64,000 nt of DNA from Saprospiraceae bacterium (GCA_022841345.1 JALHRR010000023.1:1-64000), one strand, 5' to 3'; positions 33,002 to 42,875 are shown, numbered from the stretch's first letter. Notes: a model not told the origin generated them from the letters alone. A program made the numbers and translations.

Positions 33002-34198
33002 TCAACGTTCAAGAAAACTAACCGTTCCGCCTACCCAATCATGTTCTTCATTGTATCGCACTCCAATCATGACGCCTTTAGAAAGCCGGGTAAGGTTGGC
33101 AGCTAAAACCGGGTTTTCATCTCCCGGAGGCCAGATGTACATCAAACGAATTTCGCATTTTACCATTCCATTTGGAGCCTGGATAACCGGCTCGTATACC
33201 ACTTTTCGTTGCATGATATAATCCTTACGTTCATTGTGCGGGATAGCTTCTATATCTGAAGGAACGACATTGAAAATAACCCCTTGTCCTGAAAATGAAA
33301 ACAAAGGCTTCAATACCCATTGGTCCAGATCTGCCGGAATAGTATCAAAATCACTCAAAAATTTAGTTTGTGGAACAAAGGGACTATCAAGGAAAGGCAT
33401 GGTATACTTGGACAATCGGAAGAACCAGTTAGGGTGTTCGGCCCACTCTACATCCCATGGCTGAGTAAGATCTACGCCGGGTGTAAAATCCTCCTGCTTC
33501 TCCAGGTCATCAAAAATTACCCGATTGTAAAATCGTCTGATTCTTGTTTTCACCCCATCTCTGTCATAAAAAATCTGATTTCCTTCAGCCCATATTTTTG
33601 ACAGGCAGACTGGTCTCACGCCCAGCCATTTCTCGATAATATAAAAGTCAATGTTTGTTTTTTGAATCTCGGGCCGGATCTCCAGCAGAACCACTTCTTC
33701 ATGAGGATGACCGGCTAAAATAGCTCTGCTCAGCAGGTCAAGATAAGCCTCATGATCTTCACATTCAATCAAAAATTCAAAGCCCTGTGGAATTTCGAAG
33801 TTTTTTCTAAACATATCAGCTACCAATGCCTGCCAGCCAAATAAAGAAGGGAAGCCCTGGAATTCTATAAGCTGAGGTATCAATTCTCCTTGTTCATCTC
33901 TGCATATAGCAAAATCGACGCATAAAAAAAGGGGATGTTCATCTTCATTCGGAACGCGCAGATGATCAGGAATGGCTCCTTCAGTAATGGCTTTGATATC
34001 AGGCCTTTTGACCACATCAATTATGGACTTACCAGCTTCGATCAATCTTTGTTTAAGATCTGCCGGCACAAATACAGGGGTTTCGGCCACGCGAAACAAA
34101 ATCTCTTTATTGACTTCATCTTCGATTCCTTTTAAGAATTGTTCATACTTTTCTTGAGTAAATCCGGCATTATAGCGTTCACGAATCTCTTTTATCAC
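33002..34198 (-). CDS. ATP-grasp-like protein, circularly permuted type (unknown substrate)
   Basis: The protein has about 398 residues from a GTG at 34198, or 401 from a TTG at 34207. The C-terminal QWVLKPLFSFSGQGVIFNV resembles the nucleotide-binding loop of glutathionylspermidine-synthase-like ATP-grasp ligases. EIRLMYIW and ANLTRLSKGVMIGV could hold metal- or substrate-binding residues. The N-terminal half has FPSLFGWQALVADMF and no recognised domain. I cannot name the substrate. It is divergent from a GNAT gene and near bshB1, but shared function is only a guess. Confidence 0.5.
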   Translation of the reverse strand: MIKEIRERYNAGFTQEKYEQFLKGIEDEVNKEILFRVAETPVFVPADLKQRLIEAGKSIIDVVKRPDIKAITEGAIPDHLRVPNEDEHPLFLCVDFAICRDEQGELIPQLIEFQGFPSLFGWQALVADMFRKNFEIPQGFEFLIECEDHEAYLDLLSRAILAGHPHEEVVLLEIRPEIQKTNIDFYIIEKWLGVRPVCLSKIWAEGNQIFYDRDGVKTRIRRFYNRVIFDDLEKQEDFTPGVDLTQPWDVEWAEHPNWFFRLSKYTMPFLDSPFVPQTKFLSDFDTIPADLDQWVLKPLFSFSGQGVIFNVVPSDIEAIPHNERKDYIMQRKVVYEPVIQAPNGMVKCEIRLMYIWPPGDENPVLAANLTRLSKGVMIGVRYNEEHDWVGGTVSFLER

Positions 34199-34358
34199 AG
34201 GGCACAATTTTTATTTAGTTACAGGAAGCTTGAGAGCTCAATGATAATTAATATAAGGCAAGGAAAAACAATTTTAAATGGAAAAATTTGAAATGCCTGA
34301 TCGTGGATTTCCATTTTAAAACAATTTATCTTCACCATTCAAACTATAATCAGAAACC

Positions 34359-34901
34359 ATGGACTCATCCATCCTTACTTCCAGACTCCTTTTAAGAAAA
34401 ATTGTGCCGGCAGATATAGACAAAGTATTTGAGGGTTTATCTCATCCTTTGGTTATCAAGCATTACGGTGTCAATTATAAAACCCTGGAAGAAACCAAAA
34501 TACAAATGGAATGGTATGCCGAAAATGAAATAAAGGAAACAGGAAAAATTTGGGCAATTTGTGCAGAGGATACTGAAGAATTTATGGGGGTTGGAGCCCT
34601 TTACTATTGGTCAAAAGAACATGAAAAGGCTGAAGCTGGATTTTGGCTGCTTCCTGACTATTGGGGGAAAGGGTATATGACCGAAGCGATGAATGCAATA
34701 GTAGAATACGGGTTCTACAAAATGGGACTACACAGGATCGAAGGCTTTGTTGAATCGGATAATCTTTTATGTAAACGCGCTATGTATAAGCTCGATTTCA
34801 CACATGAAGGAACGATGATTGAGTGCGAAATTAAAAATGGAAATAGAATTAGTCTGGACATCTTTGCGAAAATAAAACCTTCTAATCAAAACAATGTTTG
34901 A
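34359..34901 (+). CDS. GNAT family N-acetyltransferase, RimJ/RimL type
   Basis: The protein has 180 residues. It begins LTSRLLLRKIVPADIDKVFEGL, as RimJ-like acetyltransferases do. FWLLPDYWGKGYMTEAMNAIVEYGF is the acetyl-CoA loop, and LHRIEGFVESDNLLCKRAMYKLDFTHEGTM is the conserved C-terminal half. It is likely cytoplasmic and acetylates an amine, on a protein N terminus or a small molecule. It lies 60 bases upstream of bshB1 on the same strand, so the two may share a transcript. Confidence 0.88.
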   Translation: MDSSILTSRLLLRKIVPADIDKVFEGLSHPLVIKHYGVNYKTLEETKIQMEWYAENEIKETGKIWAICAEDTEEFMGVGALYYWSKEHEKAEAGFWLLPDYWGKGYMTEAMNAIVEYGFYKMGLHRIEGFVESDNLLCKRAMYKLDFTHEGTMIECEIKNGNRISLDIFAKIKPSNQNNV

Positions 34902-34961
34902 CCACGAATCAGCAATGGTCTTCATTTTTTTGAAATTCATTGTTGACCAAAAATTCACATT

Positions 34962-35690
34962 ATGACCAGCATTAAAGCGGATATTCTAGCCATTGGCGTT
35001 CATCCTGATGATGTGGAGCTAAGCGCATGTGGTTTGATGCTTCAGCAAATAGAAAAAGGAAGAATAGCCGGTATTCTGGATCTTACAAGAGGAGAATTGG
35101 GTACCAGGGGATCCGCTGAGATTCGCGCTGCAGAAGCCAAAATGGCTGCTGAAATGATGGGGGTAGCATTTCGCGGGAATGCGGAGCTTGCGGATGGTTT
35201 TTTTGAGAATAATCCGGTCTCTGTTAAGGCAATAATCCCTTTTATCAGAGCTTATCGTCCCGAGGTAGTATTGATTAATGCACCACAGGACCGGCATCCT
35301 GATCATGGCAGGGCGGCCAGGCTGAGTGCTGATGCCTGTTTTTATTCCGGACTCTCTAAAATAGAGACAAAATGGCATGGCCAGATTCAAAATGCCTGGA
35401 GACCAAAGGCTATCTATCATTATATACAGGATGAGCAACTTACTCCTGATTTTGTAGTAGATATTACTCCATTCATTGAGAAAAAAATGGAAATTCTTCG
35501 GGCATTCAGGTCACAATTCTATGACCCAAACAGCAATGAGCCAGTCACTCCGATTGCACAGAAAGATTTTATGGACTTTATGTATGCAAAAAATAAGATT
35601 TTCGCAAGAAGCATTCCGGGAGCAGAATATGCTGAAGGATTTATTTGTCATCGTATTCCCGGAGTGAAAGATATTTTTGATTTAATTTGA
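34962..35690 (+). CDS. bshB1: Bacillithiol biosynthesis deacetylase BshB1
   Basis: This 242-residue zinc-dependent LmbE/PIG-L family enzyme removes acetyl from GlcNAc-malate to give the amine that is later joined to cysteine. The metal site shows in GVHPDDVEL (residues 12-20) and in PQDRHPDHGRAARL. LDLTRGELGTRGSAEIRAAEA is the typical BshB1 loop. It implies that the organism uses bacillithiol as a low-molecular-weight thiol; bshA and bshC are not in the window. Confidence 0.92.
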   Translation: MTSIKADILAIGVHPDDVELSACGLMLQQIEKGRIAGILDLTRGELGTRGSAEIRAAEAKMAAEMMGVAFRGNAELADGFFENNPVSVKAIIPFIRAYRPEVVLINAPQDRHPDHGRAARLSADACFYSGLSKIETKWHGQIQNAWRPKAIYHYIQDEQLTPDFVVDITPFIEKKMEILRAFRSQFYDPNSNEPVTPIAQKDFMDFMYAKNKIFARSIPGAEYAEGFICHRIPGVKDIFDLI

Positions 35691-36015
35691 AGAAAATTGA
35701 GCGCAATTTTTCCATTCAATTACGTACTTATTAGCATAATTAATTTGTTTATATTGCTCGCTATCAAGGAGAATTTAAAGTAATTATTATACTGCAATTC
35801 CAAAATTAATTTTGCTTTAATTTTCTTTATTCTTGATCTACAGTCAATTAAACAATATTATTTTTGTCAAATTTTGAACTTGTTTGCATTTAATCTGCTT
35901 TAACATAATGTACATTAATTCAAATAAGATTACTTTTGCACCTAGTTTCAAAATATGTATTTTTGGGACCTATTTAGTCGAATAGTAATTTACAACCAAT
36001 AACAAAAAAAAATAC
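35691..36015. other. AT-rich gene-free stretch upstream of the desaturase
   Basis: These 325 bases hold no open gene, tRNA or terminator that I can see. The only recognisable site is a TACTTTTG -7 box near the right end. The upstream TTTG at 35883 is too far away to be its partner. Confidence 0.5.
35931..35938 (+). promoter_or_regulatory. Candidate -7 box for the fatty acid desaturase
   Basis: TACTTTTG fits TAnnTTTG and lies 77 bases before the ATG. No partner -33 box was found. Confidence 0.35.
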
Positions 36016-37125
36016 ATGTCTTTAAAAACTGTTCGCTTTACACAGCGAGACAAAGCAGAGGATTTCCTTCCTACGGTGCGTAAAAGAGTAAATGAATATT
36101 TTGAATCCAACAATATTTCTCGTTACGCCAATGCATCCATGGTTTTCAAAACCATTTTCATGATCTCGCTTTACCTGATTCCTTATTTCCTCTTAATTAC
36201 TGGAGTCATTACTAATTATTGGGTCGTTTATGCCATGTGGATTTTAATGGGTCTGGGAATGTCCGGAATAGGGCTTTCTGTGATGCACGATGCCAATCAT
36301 GGTGCCTATTCCAATAAACCAATCGTAAACAAAATTATGGGGAGTCTCATGTATTTGATCGGAGGAAACCCCGTCAACTGGAGGATTCAACATAATGTAC
36401 TACATCATTCATTTACTAATATTGAAGGAATGGATGAGGATATCAATACAGGAGTGGTGCTTAGGTTTTCACCGCACCAAAAAGTATATTGGGCCCACCG
36501 TTTCCAGCACATATATGCATGGCCGCTGTATGGTTTGATGACGATTCTCTGGTCAACAACAAAAGATTTCAAACAACTATTCCGCTACAGAAGACTAGAT
36601 CTGCACAAGACACAGAATAGAACCTTTAACAGCCTTTTAATTGAAATTGCAGCATCCAAAATACTCTACTATGCAGTATTCTTTGTGATTCCAATGATTT
36701 TTATTCCGGCGCCGTGGTATTTAATTTTAGCCGGTTTCATCTCTATGCACCTGGTAACAGGACTTGTTTTGGCTTGTGTTTTCCAGCCTGCTCACGTCAT
36801 GCCTACAATGGACTTTCCGCTTCCGGATGAAAAGGGAAATATTGATAATAACTGGGCTATTCATGAGCTGATGACTACTACTAATTTTGCACCTACCAAC
36901 AGGCTATTATCCTGGTATGTAGGCGGGCTAAATTATCAGATAGAGCATCATTTGTTCCCAAATGTATGCCATATTCACTATCGTAAAATCTCATCAATTG
37001 TTAAGAGCACTGCCGAAGAATTTTCATTGCCTTACTATTCTGAGCCTACATTCAGAGGTGCGATTTATAAACATGCGATGATGTTAAAACACCTTGGAAG
37101 ACAGGAACAACCAGCTTTTGCGTAG
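36016..37125 (+). CDS. Membrane fatty acid desaturase (front-end type, no cytochrome b5)
   Basis: This 369-residue di-iron membrane enzyme puts a double bond into a fatty acyl chain. The histidine boxes are HDANH (residues 91-95), HNVLHH (126-131) and QIEHH, the last with glutamine in the first place as in delta-5/delta-6 front-end desaturases. Four hydrophobic helix regions are visible. No cytochrome b5 domain is attached, so an external electron donor is needed. Regiospecificity cannot be read from the sequence. A strong terminator follows. Confidence 0.9.
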   Translation: MSLKTVRFTQRDKAEDFLPTVRKRVNEYFESNNISRYANASMVFKTIFMISLYLIPYFLLITGVITNYWVVYAMWILMGLGMSGIGLSVMHDANHGAYSNKPIVNKIMGSLMYLIGGNPVNWRIQHNVLHHSFTNIEGMDEDINTGVVLRFSPHQKVYWAHRFQHIYAWPLYGLMTILWSTTKDFKQLFRYRRLDLHKTQNRTFNSLLIEIAASKILYYAVFFVIPMIFIPAPWYLILAGFISMHLVTGLVLACVFQPAHVMPTMDFPLPDEKGNIDNNWAIHELMTTTNFAPTNRLLSWYVGGLNYQIEHHLFPNVCHIHYRKISSIVKSTAEEFSLPYYSEPTFRGAIYKHAMMLKHLGRQEQPAFA

Positions 37126-37171
37126 TTTTTAAAGAAAAAAAATAGCAATATTTCGTTTTAGAAATACTTAG

Positions 37172-37203
37172 AATGCCCGCTGATTTCAGCGGGCATTTTT
37201 TTT
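37172..37203 (+). terminator. Intrinsic terminator after the desaturase
   Basis: AATGCCCGCTGA and TCAGCGGGCATT form a twelve-base perfect stem with a two-base apex, followed by a run of T. It isolates the desaturase from the helicase gene. Confidence 0.93.
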
Positions 37204-37310
37204 GTAAGAACATAAAGGCCGGAAATTTTCTTAGATCAGACTTGGTAAAAAGCTGGTTTTAATTTAAGTTTACGATGTAGCCTTAAAATAAAAATTAAAA
37301 TCAGATCACC

Positions 37311-40300
37311 GTGAGCCAGGCCATAGATCCGGAGTTTGGAAAACTTCTAGTCCATCAATGGTTCCAGACCTTTGAAGAGCCTGACCTAACCCTTAAAGAG
37401 ACAATAGCCAGATCTTATGAGCTTCTCAATAAAGTAATTATAGAGATCACAGAACGCAGTGGGCTGCAGTTTCATACGATGTTCACAAGAATGGCTTTCA
37501 TTGGCACTTCATATAAGTTGCCACCAGCAGTATTGTTCAATCTGCATGTAATCCGTAAAGAATTCTCTAATTGGTTAAATGCTAATGAAGAACAACAGCA
37601 ACACAGCCTTTCACTTTTAAAAAGAACCGGAGCTGACCTGATCTCTTCTGTATTCGGATGTAAATTAAGTACTGCGGATATCGAAAGATTGCCATCCAGA
37701 GAAATCTACCTAAAACCCGAATGGTCAGACACAGAACATATTGCTCATGCCAGAGTCGAACTGACGAAAATTGACACCGAAGCAAAGTTATTATTTGCTC
37801 TGCCCCGCGATGGAAATGAAGAAGTTCGAATCCGATATAATGTAACCGGTAAAAACGACCAGTTTAATAGCGGAATCGAGATATTGCAGAAGCATTTTCA
37901 CTTGCCACAAAGTCTTAGTCTGATAGATATAGAAGTGCGGGATGATGGAACATGGATACCATCGGCGATCATTATCCTTCCGGATTATTTGCTGGACGTT
38001 ACCGCCGTTGCGGATACTTTGAAGGAAGATGGATGTCATACTGAAGGTTATTTGCTCAGAAAATATCTGCCATTGAGCAATTCAATTCCCATTCTTCTGG
38101 GAAACATTGTCAATTTCTTTTTGGATGAATTGGTATCAGACCCTGAGAAAACCTTCCCGGATTTGAAATCCAGACTTTTCAAACTTGCTCCTTTAACCTT
38201 TGCAACTATCAGTGACAGTGACTTACGGACATTTTTCCAAAGTTTGCAAGTCCACTTTCTCACATTGAAAAAACTCGCAACCGGAGGATTTCAAAGTCAG
38301 GGAATTATTCCGGAAAAATCTATTCTGGAACCCACTTTTTTTTCTGAAAAATATGGATTGCAGGGCCGTCTCGATATGTTTTACAGAGGGGAACAACAGA
38401 AAGGAGCTATCATAGAATTAAAAAGTGGTAAGATTTTTAAGCCCAACAAATACGGTCTGAATCAAAGCCATTATCTGCAAACGCTTTTATATGATTTGCT
38501 TATACAATCAGTATTTGAAAACAGGATAAAGCCCACTTCTTATATTCTTTATTCCGGTGACCCTGATAATCCGCTAAGATTCGCTCCGGTTGTAAAGGCG
38601 CAACAATATGAAGCATTATCAGCAAGAAATGAATTGATAGGGATAGAAAAGCAAATTGCAAATCTTACGGATGAAACAGATCCCGCAATATGCGTTTTTC
38701 AAAAATTAAAAGTCCTTGATTTAAAAGGCTTGTATGGATATGTTCTGGGTGATGTGCAATTGTTTGAAAAAACATATCACTCCCTTTCTGAGATGGAGCA
38801 AAGATATTTCAATGCCTTTGCCGGAATGATTTCAAGAGAGCATATTTTGGCAAAAGTGGGCATTTCAGGAAGAGAGGGTGCTGAAGGGCAAGCAGCCTTG
38901 TGGCAAAAATCTGCTCATGAAAAAGAACAGTCCTTTGAACTCATGCGACATCTGAGAATCAGCATCAATCAGGCAGATGCTGAAGATCCAATTGTAGTTT
39001 TATCACACACAGAGTTGACAAATCCTTTAGCCAATTTTAGATTGGGTGATATTGTGGTGATGTATCCTCAGCCTGAAGAAGAAGATACCGGAACTTTTGA
39101 TCAATTGATAAAATCTACCATTGTAGCGATGGATCATACATCCGTCACTTTACGATTGCGGGCAAGACAAACCAACCTCCAGCATTTCGAGCGGCATGAT
39201 AAATGGCATATTGAGCAGGATTTATTAGACAGTTCATTCATGGGACTGAGCAGATCTTTATTTGAATTTGCGAAAGCTTCCAAAGGAAAAAGGGATAAAA
39301 TTCTAACACTAGTTCCCCCTGTTCAATCGCAGGAAATGAGAATAGAATTTCCGGATGATCTGACAAATGAGCAAAAAGAAATTTGTAACAAAATCATCGC
39401 TGCACCTGATTACTTCCTGCTGTGGGGTCCACCCGGTACCGGCAAGACAAGTAAAATGCTGCATCATATTGTCAGGTATCTGCTTGAAAATACAAATGAG
39501 AAATTACTTCTCATGGCTTATACCAACCGGGCTGTGGATGAGATGTGTGAAGCGATTGAGTCCATTCACAAAGATGTTCGTTCACAATACCTGAGAATTG
39601 GCTCCAGATACGGAGTAAGAGCTGATTATCAACCTCGCCTTCTTGATACACTGGCTGCCGCTTGTAAGACACGCCAGGAGCTCCTTGATATGCTTTCTGC
39701 CCAAAGGATTGTTCTGGGTACAGTAGCTTCGCTACAGGGCAAGCCAGAGCTGTTTAACCTGATCCACTTTGACAGACTGCTGGTAGATGAAGCTTCACAG
39801 ATCATTGAACCATCACTCGCAGGTTTCATGACCCGGTTTGAAAAAGTGCTTTTGATAGGAGATCACCTGCAACTTCCTGCCGTGGTGACTCAGGATAAAT
39901 TGAATACATGCGTAAAAAATGAAGCGTTGCTGAATATCGGGCTGAAGGATCTCAGGGACTCTCTTTTTGAGCGGCTTTATCTGCGTTGCCAGTCACTTGG
40001 ATGGCATTGGGCTTATGCAAGATTGAGTCATCAGGGAAGGATGCATGAGGATATCATGGCATTTCCCAATAAGATTTTCTACAATGGAGGCCTGAAAATA
40101 CTGCCTTTAGACGCGTCTGATCATTTTCAGCAGAAATCAATTGTAAGTAATGGAAATTCAAATTTTCAGGAAAACAGACTTTGGGATTCCATCAGCAAAA
40201 AGAGAGTCAATTTCCTGAGTACTCCGATTGATAAAACGCATCTCCAGGGAAAAATTAACCACCATGAAGCCGCTTTAGTCGCAGAACTCATCCCATTATT

Positions 40301-40649
40301 CCGAAAACTATATGAGGATAAACCCATCAGTATCGGCGTGATTACTCCTTACAGATCACAAATTGCTACCATTCTGCACACCCTTCAAAGCAAGAAAATA
40401 GATCTGAATTCTGTTCAGATAGATACAGTGGAAAGATTTCAGGGTGCAGCCAAAGATATTGTTATACTCTCTCTTTGTCTAAATGGCAAGCATCAGCTAG
40501 CCAATTTGGTTTCCTTGTCGGCAGAAGGGGTTGATCGAAAATTCAATGTGGCACTGACCCGGGCCCGTCAACATTTGGTAGTGTTGGGCAATCCTGATAT
40601 ACTGAAACTGGATGAACGGTACAAGGCATTTATGGATATGTACGCTTAA
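37311..40649 (+). CDS. Dna2-like nuclease-helicase fusion (superfamily 1)
   Basis: The protein has 1112 residues starting with GTG. The middle part has a PD-(D/E)xK nuclease core: GRLDMFY with Asp355, then IIELKSG with Glu369 and Lys371, and QSHYLQTLLYDLL as the helix after it. The C-terminal part is an Upf1/Dna2-type helicase: Walker A GPPGTGKT (706-713), the box VDEASQ (Asp826, Glu827), LIGDHLQLPAVV, DTVERFQGAAKDIVILS and VALTRARQHLVVLG. The first 300 residues match nothing I know. No iron-sulfur cysteine set flanks the nuclease. Possible roles are flap or end processing in DNA repair, or defence; no defence genes adjoin. Confidence 0.85.
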   Translation: MSQAIDPEFGKLLVHQWFQTFEEPDLTLKETIARSYELLNKVIIEITERSGLQFHTMFTRMAFIGTSYKLPPAVLFNLHVIRKEFSNWLNANEEQQQHSLSLLKRTGADLISSVFGCKLSTADIERLPSREIYLKPEWSDTEHIAHARVELTKIDTEAKLLFALPRDGNEEVRIRYNVTGKNDQFNSGIEILQKHFHLPQSLSLIDIEVRDDGTWIPSAIIILPDYLLDVTAVADTLKEDGCHTEGYLLRKYLPLSNSIPILLGNIVNFFLDELVSDPEKTFPDLKSRLFKLAPLTFATISDSDLRTFFQSLQVHFLTLKKLATGGFQSQGIIPEKSILEPTFFSEKYGLQGRLDMFYRGEQQKGAIIELKSGKIFKPNKYGLNQSHYLQTLLYDLLIQSVFENRIKPTSYILYSGDPDNPLRFAPVVKAQQYEALSARNELIGIEKQIANLTDETDPAICVFQKLKVLDLKGLYGYVLGDVQLFEKTYHSLSEMEQRYFNAFAGMISREHILAKVGISGREGAEGQAALWQKSAHEKEQSFELMRHLRISINQADAEDPIVVLSHTELTNPLANFRLGDIVVMYPQPEEEDTGTFDQLIKSTIVAMDHTSVTLRLRARQTNLQHFERHDKWHIEQDLLDSSFMGLSRSLFEFAKASKGKRDKILTLVPPVQSQEMRIEFPDDLTNEQKEICNKIIAAPDYFLLWGPPGTGKTSKMLHHIVRYLLENTNEKLLLMAYTNRAVDEMCEAIESIHKDVRSQYLRIGSRYGVRADYQPRLLDTLAAACKTRQELLDMLSAQRIVLGTVASLQGKPELFNLIHFDRLLVDEASQIIEPSLAGFMTRFEKVLLIGDHLQLPAVVTQDKLNTCVKNEALLNIGLKDLRDSLFERLYLRCQSLGWHWAYARLSHQGRMHEDIMAFPNKIFYNGGLKILPLDASDHFQQKSIVSNGNSNFQENRLWDSISKKRVNFLSTPIDKTHLQGKINHHEAALVAELIPLFRKLYEDKPISIGVITPYRSQIATILHTLQSKKIDLNSVQIDTVERFQGAAKDIVILSLCLNGKHQLANLVSLSAEGVDRKFNVALTRARQHLVVLGNPDILKLDERYKAFMDMYA

Positions 40650-40708
40650 TTAAAACCAGTAAAATAAGAGCAATAAGGTCCGGAAGGCTTGCAGTATTTA
40701 TCATAAAA

Positions 40709-41236
40709 TTACTGCTCTTCTTCAGGTACTTCCTGTTCTTCAATCTCTATTATTGGAGATTCCGGCCCACCATCATTCAGCTGATCTGCTTTATCGCCAA
40801 GGATATCCCTGTCACTCGATTCAGTCATCAAATTCATTCCCACATAATAAATCAGAAACCATTCATCCCCCATTTTTGCAAACCTGCGTTCCATTCCGAA
40901 TCTGGTCTTCCTGTACCTGATAATCTCCACAATGGTGAATTCATCCAGAATGGTTATTTGCTGGATAAATTCATTGTCATCATCTATCATAGGCCGGTGA
41001 AGTTCCCAAAATTCTGGATACCATTTGAAGCTATCATCTATAGGACTTTCTTCATTTAAACCACCTGGCATACCTGATAATGGAAAAATAATATGTTCCA
41101 TCTGGTAAGCAGAATCATTGTGAAAACGCTCATAAAATTCTTCAAAATCAGAAGGTAACCGAGGTTCCTTATTTCCACAGGCAGATAACACAATGGCAGC
41201 AATGGCACTCAATGTGAATACTTTAAAGATTCTCAT
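40709..41236 (-). CDS. Lipoprotein with DUF4348-like domain
   Basis: The protein has 175 residues from the ATG at 41236, giving MRIFKVFTLSAIAAIVLSAC with the lipobox LSAC; the longer frame would hide this signal. FEEFYERFHNDSAYQMEHIIFPLSG and FGMERRFAKMGDEWFLIYY are reminiscent of a Bacteroidota lipoprotein domain (DUF4348), from memory only. The tail is acidic and low in complexity (EIEEQEVPEEEQ). It starts one base after the stop of the phosphopantetheinyl transferase gene, so the two are co-transcribed, though no functional link is evident. Confidence 0.7.
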   Translation of the reverse strand: MRIFKVFTLSAIAAIVLSACGNKEPRLPSDFEEFYERFHNDSAYQMEHIIFPLSGMPGGLNEESPIDDSFKWYPEFWELHRPMIDDDNEFIQQITILDEFTIVEIIRYRKTRFGMERRFAKMGDEWFLIYYVGMNLMTESSDRDILGDKADQLNDGGPESPIIEIEEQEVPEEEQ

Positions 41237-41237
41237 T

Positions 41238-41888
41238 CTACGAAGTTTCTTTTTTCCTGACATAAACAAAATAAATATCCCTGAATAATTCATAATGAAC
41301 ATCATATGTCTGCTGAAAATTATCTAATCTTATTTGTGCAGTAGTATAACCACCTGAGGCCTTTATTTCAAATGTATCCACAAAAAGGTGCATTTTAAAG
41401 TCAATTTTTCTTCTCCCATATGCTTTATACAGTCCCTCCTTTATACCCCAAAGAATATGTAAAGCTGCTATTTCGTCTTCTGCATTCTCTACTATTGAGA
41501 TTTCACTGTTTCCTACAAATTTCTTTTTGAGTCTTAAAATCGAGGACCATCTTTCCTGAATATCTACTCCTACCTCGTAAGGAGCAGCAATCACAGCTGC
41601 AAATCCTTTGGTATGGCTCATGGAAATAAAAAACGAAGAATCTTTCAAAAATGGTTTACCATGCTCATCTTTTAATATGGGCCCCCGAATATCCCGTTCG
41701 CTCAGTGTATGAACCAACTGTCGCACCGCCAGCCATTCAATCCGTTTTCTGCCCTTTATCTGGTTCAAATGTTCTTGTTCTTCCGGCCAAAAATTCAGTT
41801 GCTCCAGAAAGTACTGTTCAGTCTCTGTGATCTCCCAGATTCCAATGATGCAATGATCTTCTAAATTTTTTCTATAAACTAACGGCAT
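41238..41888 (-). CDS. 4'-phosphopantetheinyl transferase (Sfp/HetI-like)
   Basis: The 216-residue enzyme moves the phosphopantetheine arm of coenzyme A to a carrier protein. The magnesium-binding motif reads VGVDIQ and is followed by LHILWGIKEGLYKAYGRRKIDF, the WxxKE(A/G)xxK signature. ISMSHTKGFAAV holds the conserved histidine region. The size suits the Sfp class rather than the short AcpS class. The carrier protein served is not encoded nearby. It is divergent from the WD40 gene, with 38 bases between starts. Confidence 0.9.
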   Translation of the reverse strand: MPLVYRKNLEDHCIIGIWEITETEQYFLEQLNFWPEEQEHLNQIKGRKRIEWLAVRQLVHTLSERDIRGPILKDEHGKPFLKDSSFFISMSHTKGFAAVIAAPYEVGVDIQERWSSILRLKKKFVGNSEISIVENAEDEIAALHILWGIKEGLYKAYGRRKIDFKMHLFVDTFEIKASGGYTTAQIRLDNFQQTYDVHYELFRDIYFVYVRKKETS

Positions 41889-41926
41889 CTATCACTAATA
41901 AAGCTGATTTTGTAGCAAAATCCTAT

Positions 41927-42823
41927 ATGGAGGTTTCTCTTATACATACATTAAGCGGACATGAGGCCGCAATTTACAAATTAATTCCGGGTCACCGCCC
42001 GGGAACGTTTTACTCCTGTGGGGGTGAAGGTTATGTAGTGGAATGGGAACCTCATACTTCTGCTGAAGGGCAATTAGTTGCAAGGGATACAGATAGTTTA
42101 TATTGTATGAATGTGATCGAAAATGATCATCTTCTTATGGGTACCAAAAATGGGATGCTTATCAGTTGTCATTTGAGTAAACCAAAGGATTTGAGAAAGC
42201 TGGATATCCATTCAAAGGGCATTTATTCTATCGCTGCTAATGATGATTTTGTTTTCACTGCGGGTGGAGATGGATGGCTGCGGGTTCTGGGGAGTAAATC
42301 TTTGAATCTGATCTTCAGCACACAATTATCCGGCAAAGCGCTCAGATCTGTCATATTAATTCCGGAATCAAACCAACTACTTGTAGCCGGTTCTGAACAC
42401 AAGATATTCCTCCTGGATGTTATCACTTTTGATTTAAAAAGTATCGACAATTCCTTACATGACAATTCTGTATTTTGCATGATTCAGGGTTCAGCTGATC
42501 AATTTTTTTCTGCCGGGAGAGATGCCAGATTGAATCTCAATTTATTGGGAGAAAGAATTGAAAATTTAGTTTCGATACCGGCACATATGAACACAATCAA
42601 TGATTTAGCTCTGCATCCGGACAGATCTCTTTTGGCTTCAGCGAGCAGGGACAGATCTGTTAAAATATGGAAGCCGGAAAACTTAGAATTGCTGAAAGTT
42701 CTCGATGTCTTCAAATTCAGATCTCATACTCATTCTGTAAATGCTGTTCTCTGGCTGGATACTGAAACGCTGATAAGTGCCGGTGATGACAGAATGATAA
42801 AGGTTTGGAAAATTGAAGTTTGA
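41927..42823 (+). CDS. WD40-repeat beta-propeller protein
   Basis: The protein has 298 residues made almost wholly of WD40 blades, about seven, enough for one closed propeller. The best blades are LIHTLSGHEAAIYKL, LASASRDRSVKIWKPE and LISAGDDRMIKVWKIE. No signal peptide or other domain is present, so a cytoplasmic scaffold for protein binding is likely. The partner is unknown. The gene stands between a divergent phosphopantetheinyl transferase gene and dcd. Confidence 0.88.
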   Translation: MEVSLIHTLSGHEAAIYKLIPGHRPGTFYSCGGEGYVVEWEPHTSAEGQLVARDTDSLYCMNVIENDHLLMGTKNGMLISCHLSKPKDLRKLDIHSKGIYSIAANDDFVFTAGGDGWLRVLGSKSLNLIFSTQLSGKALRSVILIPESNQLLVAGSEHKIFLLDVITFDLKSIDNSLHDNSVFCMIQGSADQFFSAGRDARLNLNLLGERIENLVSIPAHMNTINDLALHPDRSLLASASRDRSVKIWKPENLELLKVLDVFKFRSHTHSVNAVLWLDTETLISAGDDRMIKVWKIEV

Positions 42824-42875
42824 CATGATTTGGATGAGTATGCAGACAGCAGGGTATCCTGCTCAATTAATCGTT

